32,759 nt of DNA from Thermodesulfobacteriota bacterium (GCA_028282925.1 JANQGV010000047.1:1-32759); one strand, 5' to 3'; shown: positions 15,601-23,580, counted from the first letter of the stretch. A program made the numbers and translations. The notes: generated from the letters alone by a model not told the origin.

Positions 15601-17651
15601 CTTACAAAGTTCTCGAAATACGTTTTACATCTGGGCCTTCCATTGTTCCCGCCCTCACTAGCGTCACTGCTTCCTCTATAGCAGCACTCGAGAACATCGG
15701 GCTCTTCCACGCAATCGCATGTGGGATTGATATACACATCGATTATCCCCGGATCTTTGGGGTCCGAAGGCGGAAAATCATCGGGTGGTTTATATGCGAA
15801 TTTAACCCGGGCATATTCGTCGTTGATTTTATCCGAGTTCGGAGCCCGAAATGAGCTGGTAAGCAGGTAATCACCGGGTTTGGTATACCTTGATGTGTTT
15901 GGATCGTAATAATCGGCCTGCCTGCCCTGGCCTTCCTCGCCCGGCAGAATGAGCCTGGTAAAGCGCCACGGCATGGTCTTGAGATCAAGGGACATGAAGG
16001 TTTCCTCGCACCACCCTTCGCAGAGCACTTCATACAACTTGGTATAAAACCGTTTTTCCTTGCTTTCCTCGACCCAGTATTCTTTCACCGGCCTGATGGG
16101 CCGCTCGAGCTCATACGGCGAGGTTTCACCGATAATCCCCGCTAAACCGTTGATGTCATCCCGTGCAAAATGGTCCTGATTAAAGGGCGGCAGCAAAGGA
16201 ATCCTTTTTCTTGACGGGTACCCGTTGGGCTCTTCGTCATCGATGATGTCTTCCGTATCGGCTTTGCGAATGCAGTTTTTCCAGACGGAAAGATTAGGGA
16301 AGTAGATATTGTCATACTCATCTCCATCATATCCGCCTAAAAAGGCATAGGGGTCACCGTCGGTCGTATACCCGCCGTACCCGTCGTCGCAGTCGATGCA
16401 TTTGGGCAGGGGATTTCTCAGGGTGATGTATTTCAGTTTGTAGAGGTCATCGTCCTGAATAACATGAATCTTGGATATGTCGTATTCGGCGCCGTCGGAA
16501 AAAAACGTTTCACCCTCCACCAGAACTCTTCCCACTTTGATCAGGCAATAGCTTTCATCCGGGTTTTCGATATCGATCTGGATGGAATCCACATACAGAT
16601 ACCAGGGTTGATCAATGGGGGTAAGGTACGGCGCCCAATCTTCAAAGGGGTCGACGCTGTGCTGATTCACCGTGTGCCGGCCGGCGACAAGCAGGTCGCC
16701 CTCTCGCAGCAGGAAATTCGTAGGGCCGATGGGCAGTTCCCTCTTGAATTCGACGGGATAATAGATTTTGACCTCCACCATCTTGTTGTTGATACCGGTG
16801 GCATTAATGTCTTTTACCGTTACCCGATGGTCTATGAAACGGAATGTGGTGGGTTCACCGCCTAATTCCCGGCTGTACAACTGCTTCAGATCGGCCGTTT
16901 CGAGTTGCACATAGCTGCGCTCTGCGCCTTTTATTTCTTTTTTACCAACCGCTCTCAGTTTTACGGACCTGAGATCGCCATCGTCGTATGCTCTGTCAAA
17001 ATCTTCGAGTCCGATCTGCCGGTTTTCATAATCCGGCTCATTGATCCAGCTCTTATAATCGGTGGGGAATAAAAACTTTGAATCCGGCAGGGACGGCGCC
17101 GGCTGGGGGTCCATAGGATCGCCTTTCAGAAGCATGTAGGAATACTCCTTGACGATATCCGCGCTTTTAATGGCAGGCTGGTTTGTCCATACAAGGCCGC
17201 GAGGCTCCGGATATTCAGGAACATACCATTGCCGCAGAAATACCTTTTCACGGCCATTGGTCAGCGAGCCGCCTCGAGTCAACTTCAAACTGATTTTATG
17301 CAGATATTTTTCGCGTTCGATGGATTCACACATAAAGGCCGGATTCCAGGTAATAAAATCCTTCAGGGGGGCCTCGATGTGGTCCGGATCGAAAGGCGCC
17401 TCCGGATCAGTATAGGGAAATGCGGCATCTTTTGAGTCATCCCCATAGATCCGAAGCCCCCCGAGGGGCATCTTTTCGTCTTTGGACTGAATATAAATCC
17501 CGTCCTTATAATATTTATGTACGCTGAAATTAACTCTTTTGTCCTCATCATAGTCATCCGGCACGTTCGCCTGTGCCGGAAAGCACCAGCACAGGACAAG
17601 CAGTACGGACACATAAAACTCAAGCTTGCTATACCCTGGTTTTGTTTTCAT
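12663..17651 (-). CDS. Giant exported surface-type protein with duplicated N-terminal module
   Basis: The preferred start is the ATG at 17651, preceded by GGGGAG, giving about 1662 aa with a signal peptide ending near PAQA (residue 28). A longer frame to 18080 lacks a signal and is unlikely. Residues about 65-610 and 683-1215 are a tandem duplication: both halves contain VFLRQWYVPEY, DIVKEYS(Y/F)MLL, ETFFSDGAEYDI, NPLPKC, PLLPPFN and DDING in the same order. I cannot name this module; the motif style is reminiscent of methanogen S-layer-like proteins, but that is recollection, not a search. The second half carries a His/Asp/Gly/Cys-rich insertion (about 1173-1204). The C-terminus has carboxypeptidase-regulatory-like beta domains (1222-1420), a Ser/Gly then Pro/Glu linker, a further such domain (about 1490-1570) and an IPT-like end. 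Likely an envelope or extracellular structural protein. Confidence 0.85.
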   Translation of the reverse strand: MKTKPGYSKLEFYVSVLLVLCWCFPAQANVPDDYDEDKRVNFSVHKYYKDGIYIQSKDEKMPLGGLRIYGDDSKDAAFPYTDPEAPFDPDHIEAPLKDFITWNPAFMCESIEREKYLHKISLKLTRGGSLTNGREKVFLRQWYVPEYPEPRGLVWTNQPAIKSADIVKEYSYMLLKGDPMDPQPAPSLPDSKFLFPTDYKSWINEPDYENRQIGLEDFDRAYDDGDLRSVKLRAVGKKEIKGAERSYVQLETADLKQLYSRELGGEPTTFRFIDHRVTVKDINATGINNKMVEVKIYYPVEFKRELPIGPTNFLLREGDLLVAGRHTVNQHSVDPFEDWAPYLTPIDQPWYLYVDSIQIDIENPDESYCLIKVGRVLVEGETFFSDGAEYDISKIHVIQDDDLYKLKYITLRNPLPKCIDCDDGYGGYTTDGDPYAFLGGYDGDEYDNIYFPNLSVWKNCIRKADTEDIIDDEEPNGYPSRKRIPLLPPFNQDHFARDDINGLAGIIGETSPYELERPIRPVKEYWVEESKEKRFYTKLYEVLCEGWCEETFMSLDLKTMPWRFTRLILPGEEGQGRQADYYDPNTSRYTKPGDYLLTSSFRAPNSDKINDEYARVKFAYKPPDDFPPSDPKDPGIIDVYINPTCDCVEEPDVLECCYRGSSDASEGGNNGRPRCKTYFENFVRLYGEGTYDAPFPYEDPAAPFDPTHPEAHPKDFLTWNPAWLYGGDDGEGESKFYKTSIIVNGDDASEKVFLRQWYVPEYEEPRGDVWTPEVKKYTHDIVKEYSFMLLDGYDRPTAGAAGITSFVFPTTWESCKHIRNGSAPEQGGGNHNNCIFDNHQIGLEGWDVDQNGRDDAVILNKVCRMDFTDLDGETTNRPVIDIGTPLLSLQEGDSFQFIDKKVIVKEIQGGDDPSVNFEIRYPYKYGMEEPPIIDTVTLKTDETIYVEREAYCLSSDPGCPGLEPVIRPWYMDLLAVANDEVGDPEIYVQAGRLLMEGETFFSDGAEYDIARIFTICDAEDGECDSEDEKCDYTFKYITIRNPLPKCVGYPSDNDECEIFTGDDPAKDEELGNIAFPNLSLVKNCVPPCCDLPLLPPFNRRHYVKDDINGEEEVEKVCPAAESWVEETIEPRFSGTLYEVLKEGDPETFISKPFDTLPKQYTMFRLPKHEDNPCRFHRCRDDDCVHKHGDGHGDGHGHGHGKKRCVPSDFLLTSSWVQEKDLYCIKVDVKGILCEPGKWMNMDDAVVTITGEDDVSHVAPYIYNHEAYEVCSLKPGDYEITVEREGFTFTEAGTVTVYREDEEVYVQGTCECDDPPDTYCINGSVSACVAGQGLVNVEGAMVNLFTASDENTPIDTTLAVQDGFYEFCDLENDTYRVSVSPWKDPNGVTQTFLARDDNLGDPDNESIVANADGTPVNFTCNIPGPNDQEPPPVNGGGSGGTGGGSSGGGSSGGGSSGGGATDGTEPTTTIPPGDEPPVPEPEPDATFAIAGRVTINNTPLSGVTLLIMGEAGSYVTQDDGRYIISGLPSGTYTVVPSKEGYTFTPEQLEVTIVDVDVNVDFIATATARIRVAQTLRRAWLFGIPAIVTITGENTAFDASTKVTFDPSSAVRPIITRITSPTQIRCFIFVKPAWLASAREQLVEVTAKTGSQSLATTFNIVMIR

Positions 17652-18458
17652 ATTTTTCTCCCCGTCATATTTATTTAGAAAAAACCGTTCATATAACCCG
17701 CTCTGATTATTTTGCTTTTTATAGGAATCCCCCGTTGTTGTTTGCTCTCTTTTTCTCACCTCCTTTGCTTGGATTAGGGGATGAATCTTCAACACCGCCC
17801 AGGTGAAAAAGACCCTGGAATGAAACCATAACGCATATACCGTGCCACAAGCGGTATTGAATTGCTCATTGCCGATAAGTGAAGTTTCGTTAAGCAATTG
17901 GCAGACGTTCCTGGGTTCGGGCTTTGCATCCGGAGCACACTGCGCCGGGCTTGTTGTAACGTGTGGATACAGGTGAGGGATACACTTGTAAAAAATGCTG
18001 ACACTCCCCAAATCCCGTTCACGAAGCCGGCAGCACGCTTGAGCGGCCGCCGCACATGTGCACGTCACGGCAGGGTCCACAAATGTATCCGGATGATTCC
18101 ATAAGAGGCCGTCTGCAGGAGGGGGGAGGTGTGCGGTCTCGTATCACTGCCGTCAGGTACGTAATTACTTATACAGGACGGCGATGGAAGATGTCCGAGT
18201 GTCCGTGGGACCGACACACCTTTGAAAAACGGGGCAGGCGGGATGTGTATAAAAAATCGCGTCTGAATATAGCTGTTCGAAGGGTCCGGCGGAAGCATGT
18301 AAAAGGAACAACAACGCAATGAGATATATGTAGCCGGGTAGGAGCGGCCTTCGGCCGCGATACAGGCCGTAAAACCTACAGAGTTCATTAATCGCACCTG
18401 ATATTGAGGCTATAGAATTTTGTGAATTGCTCTAGGGAGCGTCTTTTCCGGGGCAAGC
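17652..18458. other. Upstream region of the surface-protein gene
   Basis: About 800 bases without a credible gene. On the minus strand a hairpin in which two CCGG arms enclose GCAGTGTGC is followed by ATGCAAAGCC (near 17925-17955), which superficially recalls a cyclic-di-GMP-I riboswitch core but lacks the rest of the consensus. The third copy of the miniature inverted-repeat element lies at 18316-18434. The leader of the surface-protein gene may be long. Confidence 0.45.
18316..18434 (+). repeat. Miniature inverted-repeat element, copy 3 (left end decayed)
   Basis: The interior matches copy 1 closely: CCGGGTAGGAGCGGCCTTCG, then GAGTTCATTAATCGCACCT, then TTGAGGCTATAGAA. The right end TGTGAATTGCTCTA is the family terminus, but the left end has diverged to GCAATGAGATATATG. 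It lies 24 bases beyond the stop of the response regulator gene at 18459. Confidence 0.7.
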
Positions 18459-18929
18459 TCAATTGCCGATGGAAAGCTGCTCTCTGACGGTTCCGGTGAG
18501 TTCTGAAAGTGAGCAGGGCTTGTGCAGAAACACTTTTCTGGCCCCAGGGGCCTGGTGCACATGGTCGGCGTTGCGGTCACAGTAGCCGCTGCATATGATA
18601 AAAGGCATTTCCGGCCTGAGGTGCAACACCTCGTTAATGAACTGATCACCGTTCATTTCAGGCATCTCTATGTCGGTAATAATCAGGTCTACAGCGTCCG
18701 GGTCGGACTGGAACAGCTCCAGGGCATCGCGTCCGTTTTTTGCGACGATGATAGTGTACCCGGCCCGCTCGAGCATTTCCTTATAGACCCTGCAAATAGC
18801 CTCTTCGTCATCGACGACCATTATCGTCGGGGAGTGCAACCGCTTCCGTTCAGCCTGTTTGGCGTGAGCAAACTGTATTCGGGAAGATTCCGGCCTTTCT
18901 GTTGCCGGGTCGTGCTGTCTTGACACCAT
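18459..18929 (-). CDS. Single-domain response regulator (CheY-like receiver)
   Basis: This 156-aa protein is a receiver domain with a basic, disordered-looking 33-residue N-terminal extension and no output domain. The acidic triad is in VVDDEEA (Asp40-Asp41), the phosphoacceptor is Asp86 in LIITDIEMPEMNG, and the conserved Lys is Lys137 in FLHKP. The Thr/Ser switch position falls in ICSGYC. The start at 18929 has an excellent ribosome binding site, AAAGGAG, five bases upstream; a longer frame reaches 18980 but is less likely. No histidine kinase is adjacent, so the partner is unknown; the soluble kinase at 2406 more likely serves its own neighbour. It may act as a phosphorelay intermediate or bind a target directly. 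Confidence 0.92.
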   Translation of the reverse strand: MVSRQHDPATERPESSRIQFAHAKQAERKRLHSPTIMVVDDEEAICRVYKEMLERAGYTIIVAKNGRDALELFQSDPDAVDLIITDIEMPEMNGDQFINEVLHLRPEMPFIICSGYCDRNADHVHQAPGARKVFLHKPCSLSELTGTVREQLSIGN

Positions 18930-19303
18930 GTCTTTCTCCTTTGTGCATTTTATATTCCGTGACGCCATGCCCTGCTGCATAGCTCTGCAAAAGGCGGCCG
19001 GGCGAAAGGAGTTGCGAAAACACCGGAGGAGCCTTTAAAAAGAACGTTGGCCTTTTGTCCCCATTCCCGGAACCTGAGATTGGGTATGCAGGACATACCC
19101 GGTAGGGCCGTTTCAAGCTGTTTGCACCAGTCAAGTAGTTGTGCCGTCGTTTAAACTTTAATCAATGGATCGTCGTAAGTCTATTGGGAAAAATATGATT
19201 TTTTTTGAGATATATCTCAGCAATTTTAGTAAAGATCAACTTGCGGTGCCGTGATCTTTGCCAGGGGAATTTCCGGCAACGGCCGGTTGTGCGGGCCTCT
19301 TGG

Positions 19304-19327
19304 ACCCTGCGGACACAGCCGCAGGGT
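19304..19327 (+). repeat. ACCCTGCGG hairpin repeat, copy 1
   Basis: ACCCTGCGG, a six-base loop, then CCGCAGGGT: a perfect 9-bp stem. Two more copies lie at 19532-19555 and 28077-28100, with loop variants. No gene is inside. Confidence 0.8.
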
Positions 19328-19398
19328 GGCGGTGGGGGGGTGAATTTATGTTGTGCGTATGATTGCAGGGAGCCGGATTTTTGAGGCAGATACGAATC

Positions 19399-19460
19399 GG
19401 GCGCCCCATCCTTCGCGTAAAGCTACGGCATGGCAGGCACGGAGAGGCGCCCCTACGGAT
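19399..19460 (+). repeat. Dispersed repeat fragment, GGCGCCCC-bounded
   Basis: Shares the core ATCCTTCGCGTAAAGC and GGCATGGCAGGCAC with the segment at 15-75 and ends in GGCGCCCCTACGGATCAATT, which also occurs near 115-138 with one change. The two loci appear to be rearranged copies of one compound repeat. Confidence 0.7.
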
Positions 19461-19531
19461 CAATTGATGTTGGGTGGGGGTATTGGAGTCGGTGGTGTAT
19501 AGGGGACGTGCTGTTTGTGTACACCAACTGC

Positions 19532-19555
19532 ACCCTGCGGACAGAGCCGCAGGGA
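19532..19555 (+). repeat. ACCCTGCGG hairpin repeat, copy 2
   Basis: ACCCTGCGG, loop ACAGAG, CCGCAGGG: the same hairpin as at 19304, with a mismatch at the outermost base pair. Confidence 0.75.
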
Positions 19556-19728
19556 GACGGTGGAGGATGCCTTTGCTGTTTAACAGCATTGGAAATGAAA
19601 GGGGCTGTGTCTGCTCGTGACGTGTAGCGTTACGATAAAACCGTCGACGGCAGTTCCGGCCCCTTTGCAGGCTTGAAAAAACAATTATTGCATTTGAGCT
19701 GATACCATTCGTTTTATTTCCATCAGCG

Positions 19729-21555
19729 CTATGGAGTGCCGGTTTCCCTGGGGTTGTCGTAATGTGTCCATTCGAACCAGCCGCCATCGTAGTTGGCGGC
19801 TTCCCAGCCCATGAGGTAGGCGTAAAAGGTGTATAACCCGGATCGCCAGCCCCCGCCGCAGTAAAAGTAGCTCTTTTTATCGGATGACAGCCCTGAGTCG
19901 ATCCAGTCCTGTTCTACCTCGGTATAGGTTTTCAGGGATTCAAAGTCCTCCCTGGTCAGCTCCCACCAGTCGCCGACCCAGATGGCGGTTTTTATGCGCC
20001 CCAGTTCATTGAAGTACTGATAGTAGGAGTTCGACTGGCCGATATATTCTTCCCATGACCGGTCATCCACAATAACGGCATCCTGGTTTGTTCCATTTAC
20101 CACGGCCAGCAGATCATCTGTTGCGGCAAGATAGCGGGGATTACCCGTGCTGTCTCCGAAGCTTACGGGAACGGGCGTGTTGGGGGCTGTTTCGATTTCT
20201 CCGCCGTATTCGACCCAGGCGTCGTAGTTGCCGTTGAGCACCCGGACGTCATTCACGCCGGCAAGCAGCAGGGCCCATGCAGCGCGCCCGGCCGTCATCA
20301 TTGATATGTCGTCATCGGCATACACCACGACCGTCATATCCTTTGATATGCCGAGACTGCCGAGGTGTTCCTGGAGCTCAGCGATGGGTTTGATGTTTCC
20401 TTCTTCCGGATACGCATATCCATCGGCATATTCCGAATTCGGCCCGTTTTCCAGTAAGTAGATATCCGTAAAAACAGCACCGGGAATATGCCCTTCTTCA
20501 TACACGGTTCCGGCATAATCCGACCGGTTTTCTGAATAGCGGGGTTCATAGGACGGGTAAAGAACGACATACCCGTTTCCCGGATATGTGGGCGGATTTT
20601 CATCGTTGATGAGTTTGTCGACCCATGCCGGGTAGACCAGCGCCTGATGGTTTTCCATCTTCTCCATCGGCAGGGATGCATCCGCGGCCCATTCAAACAT
20701 GGAGTTTGCGTAGTTTGAACAGTTCTGGTACCCGAGCAGCCGAAGGGCAAAATAGACGAAACCGCTTCTAATGCCGGCGGTGCAGTAGGATGTTACTTCC
20801 TGGTCGGACGTTATACCGCGGCTGGTAAACAGAGCCAGAAGATCTTCATAGCCCAGCACGGTGCCGTTATCGGAAGCATAGAACCATTTGTAGGGAATCT
20901 GGACGGCCCCGGTAATGTGACCGCCGCGTGCTTCACCGTAGAGTTGCCAGCCGTTGTATTCCTCGTCGGTACGGGAATCGATGACGGCAAAATCGCTGTT
21001 ACCGAGACGGCTGCTGATGGAATCGGCGGTGCTCAACACCTGTTCGCGCAACGACGGTATAAACGTTGCGGGCGGGAGGGTGTTCGGGGTAGACTCGGTC
21101 TGCCGCTCTTCCAGCACCCACAGATCCCAGCCGCCGTTCAGAATGTGTACATCGGTGCAGCCGAGGTATTCGAGCATCCAGAATATCCGGCCTGCTGCTC
21201 CCCATGATGCCAGGGTGTCGTCATAGACGACAAAGGTTGCGTCGCGGGTCAGACCGGCCGCACCGAGTTTTGCGGCAATTGCCGATGCCGACAGCAGCCT
21301 TTTGTTTTCGTCGACATACTCACCCCACTGCACACTGACGGCACCGGGTATATGAGCTGTTTCATACCCCGATGAGCGGGCATCGATGATGACCACACCG
21401 GGCTCTTCCATAATTGTTTCAAGGAATTCACCTGCAACCAGCAATTCCCCGTTGGGGTACGCTCCCTGGGGAAAATCAATAGGAGTTTTGCAACCCGCGC
21501 AGATACACACGATCAGCGCGGCAATGACACATATACTGCTTTTTTTTGTTTTCAT
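19729..21555 (-). CDS. Four-domain rhodanese (sulfurtransferase) lipoprotein
   Basis: This 608-aa envelope protein is built from four rhodanese domains, arranged as two thiosulfate-sulfurtransferase-like pairs. Domains 1 (about 35-150) and 3 (310-455) lack the catalytic Cys: their active loops read YDDTLASWGAAGR and YADDDISMMTAGR. Domains 2 (172-295) and 4 (475-600) keep the CxxxxR loop, YCTAGIRSG (Cys258) and YCGGGWRSG (Cys566). Each pair thus has the usual inactive-active order of TST enzymes, duplicated in one chain. The N-terminus is a signal sequence with a Cys at residue 22 in CAGC; the -3 residue is atypical for a lipobox, so lipidation is likely but not certain. The ATG at 21555 is preferred over upstream in-frame codons because it gives this signal. 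A small exported protein is encoded 28 bases upstream and is probably cotranscribed. Substrate unknown; periplasmic sulfane-sulfur transfer is plausible. Confidence 0.92.
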   Translation of the reverse strand: MKTKKSSICVIAALIVCICAGCKTPIDFPQGAYPNGELLVAGEFLETIMEEPGVVIIDARSSGYETAHIPGAVSVQWGEYVDENKRLLSASAIAAKLGAAGLTRDATFVVYDDTLASWGAAGRIFWMLEYLGCTDVHILNGGWDLWVLEERQTESTPNTLPPATFIPSLREQVLSTADSISSRLGNSDFAVIDSRTDEEYNGWQLYGEARGGHITGAVQIPYKWFYASDNGTVLGYEDLLALFTSRGITSDQEVTSYCTAGIRSGFVYFALRLLGYQNCSNYANSMFEWAADASLPMEKMENHQALVYPAWVDKLINDENPPTYPGNGYVVLYPSYEPRYSENRSDYAGTVYEEGHIPGAVFTDIYLLENGPNSEYADGYAYPEEGNIKPIAELQEHLGSLGISKDMTVVVYADDDISMMTAGRAAWALLLAGVNDVRVLNGNYDAWVEYGGEIETAPNTPVPVSFGDSTGNPRYLAATDDLLAVVNGTNQDAVIVDDRSWEEYIGQSNSYYQYFNELGRIKTAIWVGDWWELTREDFESLKTYTEVEQDWIDSGLSSDKKSYFYCGGGWRSGLYTFYAYLMGWEAANYDGGWFEWTHYDNPRETGTP

Positions 21556-21583
21556 TCCTGATCCTTTCTTTGCTGCCGATTTC

Positions 21584-22045
21584 TTATTGAGCCAGCGAAA
21601 AACGTACCTGGCAGTTGTAAGCCGGAAGATGTTGAGACAGGGCCACCCCGCAGTAGAGCCACACAAATCCGTAGGGCTGTGCAGCGCTGCCGATCTCGAC
21701 GATCTGATCGATCATGCCCTTTGACACACCGGCCCGGTATATGGGGGTTGTGCCGGCGCTTGAGAAGGCAGCGCCGGTCATAAAGAGCGTATCACCGGCA
21801 ACATCGTCCTTTTGTAACGAGATGCCCAGTGTGCCCGAGCCGAGTATGACGACAAAAAAATGCGGGCAGCCCCAGGGAAACAGCTCCTGCTGTCTGATAT
21901 CAATTGCCCTTGTCATGCCGGGCATGATGGTCAGTATGGTGGTTGTCCCCAGAACTGCATCAGCGCAAACCGGCGCGATGCCTGCTGTGTTGCAGGCAAG
22001 GACGGTCAAAACAACCAGAACGCCTTTTTTTAGTGTATTGATCAT
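21584..22045 (-). CDS. Small exported protein of unknown function
   Basis: From the ATG at 22045 this is a 153-aa protein with a clear N-terminal signal (lysines at residues 6-7, then VLVVLTVLA). The signal could end at Cys18 (VLAC, lipoprotein-like) or after CADA near residue 30. The mature part is beta-rich and Gly/Thr-rich and contains four Cys, with no recognised domain. It lies 28 bases upstream of the rhodanese gene on the same strand, so it may be a periplasmic partner in the same pathway. The longer frame to 22105 would mask the signal and is unlikely. Real-gene status is supported by the signal peptide and the tight spacing. Confidence 0.7.
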   Translation of the reverse strand: MINTLKKGVLVVLTVLACNTAGIAPVCADAVLGTTTILTIMPGMTRAIDIRQQELFPWGCPHFFVVILGSGTLGISLQKDDVAGDTLFMTGAAFSSAGTTPIYRAGVSKGMIDQIVEIGSAAQPYGFVWLYCGVALSQHLPAYNCQVRFSLAQ

Positions 22046-22622
22046 GCACACATCCAGCTTGCTTTGTGTAAACACGGTATTGGTTTTATTAGTAAAAATA
22101 CACACAACCCGACAGTGGATTCAAATCGATAATTCTAATGGAAACCCGGTGTACTATCGGAAAAATCAATTGTAAATATATACCAACAAACAGATCGAAG
22201 ATGTGATTATGGTCCGTGTGTGGGGTGACACTTCGACAGGTTCAGTGCACGCTCTGTTGGTTTACCTTATGCAGCACATTAGAGCAATGCACACAATATT
22301 GCAGCCTCCGTATGGCTCAGCCGACGCTGATGCGGTAGGATTGCCGGCGGCTACGTACTCGCTGGAACATGAAGAACGTGTGTCTTCAATCGACTGCTCG
22401 CACCGCCGCGGCTGCTCTTACCGCATCAGCGTCGGCAGTACTTGGTGGCTACAGAAAAGTGTGAAATGCTCCAGTATGCAGGGTGGCGGTGTATTGCGGG
22501 TTTTTGTAAAATGAGAATAAACCGGCCCCCTTTTTTCGTGGGACGGGCTCTTCGGCTCGGCCCAGGACACGCTTCCACGGAGAGGCGCTCCTGCGAAACC
22601 GAATAAAGGTCGGCACGTACCT
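22046..22622. other. Intergenic region with an inverted-repeat element
   Basis: Nearly 580 bases. The fourth inverted-repeat element spans 22279-22474 and encloses an 18-bp perfect stem. A compound repeat fragment related to 85-150 lies near 22540-22600. The AT-rich part at 22080-22190 probably carries the promoter of the exported protein/rhodanese pair, but I could not settle on specific -35/-10 boxes. Confidence 0.5.
22279..22474 (+). repeat. Inverted-repeat element with 18-bp internal stem, copy 4
   Basis: Ends are TTAGAGCAATGCACAC (22279-22294) and GTGTGAAATGCTCCAG (22459-22474), imperfect inverted copies of the family terminus. Inside, GCCGACGCTGATGCGGTA (22320-22337) pairs perfectly with its reverse complement at 22419-22436. 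The interior differs completely from copies 1-3, so the same termini enclose different cargo. Confidence 0.7.
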
Positions 22623-23174
22623 TTACAGGTTTTTTATCTTTTTAAAAAGCGTGTCGAGTTCCGCCGGGAGGCTTTTGAACGGGCTGAGCTGCGTTTCAAA
22701 GTCGGCGAGCTTTTGGAGGATTGTTTCCGACTGATCTTTAGAGATAAAAAGTGTGCCCCGGGCCGGGCTCTTTACGTGCTTTTCACAATAGAGGGAGTAC
22801 TCGGAGATGACCCGGTACAGCTTCCCGAACCGGTTCATGCCTTTTTGATAGGATCTGCTTACCTGTGCGGTCTTTTTGTTCGGCGTCAGGAGATCGATGC
22901 CGTTTTCCTGCAGGTAGGTGTCTATGTTCTTCAGGGCATCGTTGGTTTTCTGCAGTACAGCGTACCAGGTTGTATCGATTTCTTTCACAACCGTTTCAAC
23001 GGAACCGGCACAGTTTTCAGGCGGGGGAGGGGCTACAGGCTTCTGCACCTCCTGCCGGGGTTGGGGCGTGGGTGCGGCCGCCTTTTTCTCTGGTGTTGCG
23101 GCACACCCTGCAAGAGCTGCACACAGAAAAAGGGGTATGAGTACAATGGAAACGGGTTTGAGGGGTAGTGTCAT
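22623..23174 (-). CDS. Small lipoprotein of unknown function
   Basis: This 183-aa protein has a canonical lipoprotein signal ending LAGC (Cys24). A Pro/Lys/Ala-rich tether (about 28-55) is followed by a helical domain with two Cys (residues 55 and 129 approximately). No named family is recognised. The helical mature part (VETVVKEIDTTWYAVLQKTN, later QSETILQKLADFETQL) suggests a periplasmic coiled-coil or binding domain. CCAGGAAGG lies just before the ATG. It does not share an obvious transcript with the rhodanese genes because an inverted-repeat element lies between. It could be a divergent partner of the VWA lipoprotein gene that starts 406 bases away on the other strand. Confidence 0.8.
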   Translation of the reverse strand: MTLPLKPVSIVLIPLFLCAALAGCAATPEKKAAAPTPQPRQEVQKPVAPPPPENCAGSVETVVKEIDTTWYAVLQKTNDALKNIDTYLQENGIDLLTPNKKTAQVSRSYQKGMNRFGKLYRVISEYSLYCEKHVKSPARGTLFISKDQSETILQKLADFETQLSPFKSLPAELDTLFKKIKNL

Positions 23175-23580
23175 AATACCTTCCTGGAAGTGAATACGGT
23201 TTGCTGAAGTATTTGTATTTTCTCTGTATTCATTTTTACGACAGTACTGTTAAGATACTATTAAGGCAGCGAATATCGTTTGAAGGAGGTTAGGTGGATG
23301 AAATCCACCATCTACGGGCCGTGCATTGCTGGTGGGTTACCATCCTTTGCATAAAGCTTCGGCACGGCAGGCGCTGAAGCTCCAATCACCCTCTCTTCGA
23401 AAATAAATCCGTCCCCTTTTTTGTGTTTTCTTGAATTAAAACCTTGAAATCAGGTCTTTTTTGTCATAATTAGATCCATAGTACTTGAAGGTATGGGGGT
23501 ACTGTCTTGTACGGTTAGCGCTCACCCTGAAATTCCCGCAATCAGTCGTCTTTTTAACCATTTTTACCGAGGAGGTGGCT
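23175..23580. other. Divergent intergenic region
   Basis: Separates the small lipoprotein gene from the VWA lipoprotein gene, which point away from each other. It contains the structured repeat copy at 23293-23383 and an AT-rich stretch at 23400-23480 that could hold promoters. No additional gene is supported. Confidence 0.5.
23293..23383 (+). repeat. Structured 90-bp intergenic repeat, copy 1
   Basis: Begins with a perfect hairpin GGTGGAT-GAA-ATCCACC, continues through CTACGGGCCGTGCATTGC and GGTGGGTTACCATCC, and ends with AGCTTC ... GAAGCTCC, which also pairs. Copies at 26891, 27859 and 29941 share this layout. The first stem differs from copy 3 by paired changes (GGAT/ATCC versus GGGT/ACCC). 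Confidence 0.85.

Larger units (their letters stand above)
18930..19728. other. Repeat-rich intergenic region
   Basis: About 800 bases with no supported gene. It contains a perfect hairpin (GGGTATG, loop, CATACCC at 19082-19100), two copies of the ACCCTGCGG hairpin repeat (19304 and 19532) and a repeat fragment at 19399-19460. The AT-rich stretch at 19140-19240 may hold the promoter of the response regulator. Confidence 0.5.

Noticed and set aside
17652-18080. N-terminal extension of the surface-protein frame to 18080
   Set aside because: The extra 143 residues have no protein-like character, and the internal ATG at 17651 has GGGGAG and begins a clear signal peptide.
19236-19787. 183-codon minus-strand frame upstream of the rhodanese stop
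   Set aside because: It runs through repeats and overlaps the end of the rhodanese gene; the composition is rich in Pro, His and Arg with no motif.
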